Below are positions 63,041 through 64,000 of a stretch of 64,000 bases of DNA, one piece after another. Made by a program: the position numbers and the translations under genes. The stretch is from Gluconacetobacter aggeris. Lineage in GTDB: Bacteria; Pseudomonadota; Alphaproteobacteria; Acetobacterales; Acetobacteraceae. Within the stretch, counting starts at the first letter, position 1. Each line of letters begins with the position of its first letter. Below the pieces are notes generated by a model. The model saw only the letters and a list, made by a program, of their open reading frames with translations, did no database searches and was not told the origin of the DNA. The stretch lies in contig NZ_JABEQD010000013.1 in NCBI RefSeq assembly GCF_014174395.1, positions 1 to 64,000 of the forward strand, given 5' to 3'.

Positions 63041-64000
63041 CAGGCGTCCTTGACCGGCTTGTGCGGCAGTTGCACGTCACGGCCGGTCAGCATCATGTTC
63101 CAGTAAAGCTGCGGGAACAGTTTGGTCTTGAGGAACCAGGCGAAGCGGCTGGGCTTGCGCTGGTCGTAATGGAAGCTGGGGGCCGGCACGCCGCCATAGA
63201 GGAATTCCGCCAGCACCACCCGCCCGTAGGACACGGTCAGCGGGCAGGCGCCATAGCCGTCATACGCCCCCGCCAGCGGGCGGCCGTCGAGCGAGGCCAG
63301 CAGGTTCTCGACCACCACCGGCGCCTGGGCGCGGGCGGCGGCGGCCGTCTTGGCGTTGCTGGTGCCGATGACGTCGCCCAGGCCGAACACGGTGTCGAAA
63401 CGGACATGACGCAGGGTGGTGGCATCGACATCCAGCCAGCCGGCTTCGTTGACCAACGGGCTGGACTTGATGAAATCCGGCGCGCTCTGCGGCGGGGTGA
63501 CATGCAGCATGTCGAAGCTGCGCGTGACCATGCTGCTGCTGCCGTCGGGTGCGGTGACGGCGAAGGTTGCCACGCGCTTCGGCCCGTCGACCGCCACCAG
63601 ATTATGCTTGAGATGCAGGTCGATGCCGTAATAATCGATGGCATCCTGCAGCGACGGCACGAAATATTTCACGCCGAACAGCGCATCGCCCGCCACATCG
63701 AATTCCACCTTCATGCGGCTCAGCACGCCCTCGCGCCGCCAGTGGTCGGAGGCCAGATAGGCGATCTTCTGCGGTGCGCCGGCGCATTTGATGGGCATGG
63801 GAGGCTGGGTGAACAGCGCCGTCCCGCCCTTGAGCGACTGGATGCAGGCCCAGGTATATTCGACCGTGTCGCGCGAATAATTGCTGCACACGCCGTTGCG
63901 GCCCAGCGTGTCCACCAGGCCGTCGATCTTGCCCCAATCCAGTTGCAGGCCGGGACAGACCACCAGGCGGCGATAACCGATACGCCGGCCGTCGGTCAGG
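63040..64000 (-). CDS. Sulfide:quinone reductase-like FAD oxidoreductase (partial, N-terminus outside)
   Basis: The last ~320 residues are present, and the 5' end runs off the window. This part contains YTWACIQSLKGGTALFTQPP, PIKCAGAPQKIAYLASDHWR with the conserved catalytic Cys region, VDATTLRHVRFDTVFGLGDV (second FAD contact), and YGACPLTVSYGRVVLAEFLY. The C-terminal LFPQLYWNMMLTGRD is the amphipathic membrane anchor of SQR. It would pass electrons from sulfide to ubiquinone. It leads the HEPN/MNT pair. Confidence 0.88.
   Translation of the reverse strand, partial: LTDGRRIGYRRLVVCPGLQLDWGKIDGLVDTLGRNGVCSNYSRDTVEYTWACIQSLKGGTALFTQPPMPIKCAGAPQKIAYLASDHWRREGVLSRMKVEFDVAGDALFGVKYFVPSLQDAIDYYGIDLHLKHNLVAVDGPKRVATFAVTAPDGSSSMVTRSFDMLHVTPPQSAPDFIKSSPLVNEAGWLDVDATTLRHVRFDTVFGLGDVIGTSNAKTAAAARAQAPVVVENLLASLDGRPLAGAYDGYGACPLTVSYGRVVLAEFLYGGVPAPSFHYDQRKPSRFAWFLKTKLFPQLYWNMMLTGRDVQLPHKPVKDA

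Overview
The window is GC-rich bacterial chromosome that reads as an acetic acid bacterium (Acetobacteraceae, most likely the Gluconacetobacter/Komagataeibacter group). That placement is an inference from gene content: a bacterial pyruvate decarboxylase, a phosphoketolase/acetate kinase pair, a complete hopanoid operon hpnA-hpnG, and a second hopanoid locus with hpnN. Genes lie on both strands in short operons with small gaps or ATGA-type overlaps.

Layout. 1-11.3 kb: the tail of an efflux outer-membrane protein, then a surface-polysaccharide locus. It holds an NPDV-repeat protein, two ~1000-residue multidomain glycosyltransferases, a GT61-like enzyme, a secreted protein of unknown function and a GT2 enzyme with a lectin-like C-terminal domain. 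Several of these genes are AT-rich, which suggests transfer. 11.5-15.2 kb: ackA-xfp (acetyl-phosphate shunt). 15.4-23.5 kb: hpnA-B-C-D-E-F-G, which makes squalene from farnesyl-PP, cyclises it to hopene and starts side-chain processing. 23.7-26.5 kb: an HpnL-like membrane protein, tyrA and an HPP-family protein. 26.5-28.7 kb: a nitric-oxide response module (DUF488, flavohemoglobin hmp, nsrR) with matching palindromes in front of hmp/nsrR and in front of the HPP gene. 28.8-32.6 kb: flavodoxin with a divergent HxlR regulator, and a LysR regulator with divergent pyruvate decarboxylase.

32.7-35.85 kb is the most striking part. An AT-rich two-gene operon sits between the convergent housekeeping genes pdc and malic enzyme, and is flanked by large inverted repeats. 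It encodes a NYN/PIN-like nuclease domain protein and, with a 4-bp overlap, a NACHT/STAND-type P-loop NTPase. This is the best candidate for an undescribed anti-phage defence system.

35.9-49.8 kb: malic enzyme, a MITE-like element, a histidine phosphatase, a large PLP-fold protein of unknown function, an RfbA-type nucleotidyltransferase, an RND pump, an NCS1 permease, an SDR oxidoreductase, guanylate kinase and DnaB. 49.8-54.3 kb is a decaying stretch: an internally deleted LysE exporter, a response regulator beside a remnant HWE kinase, and a broken serine hydrolase, mixed with intact DUF3147, tRNA-Arg(ACG), S1/P1 nuclease and thioesterase genes. 54.4-58.4 kb: an entericidin-like lipoprotein, then an FMN riboswitch and ribD-ribE-ribBA-ribH. 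58.5-62.3 kb: hpnL and hpnN (hopanoid export). 62.3-64 kb: a HEPN/MNT toxin-antitoxin pair behind the 3' part of a sulfide:quinone reductase-like gene.

A recurrent ~120-bp intergenic element made of two A/T-rich hairpins lies at gene 3' ends (15.3 and 41.7 kb, half copy at 32.6 kb). It probably acts as a bidirectional terminator.
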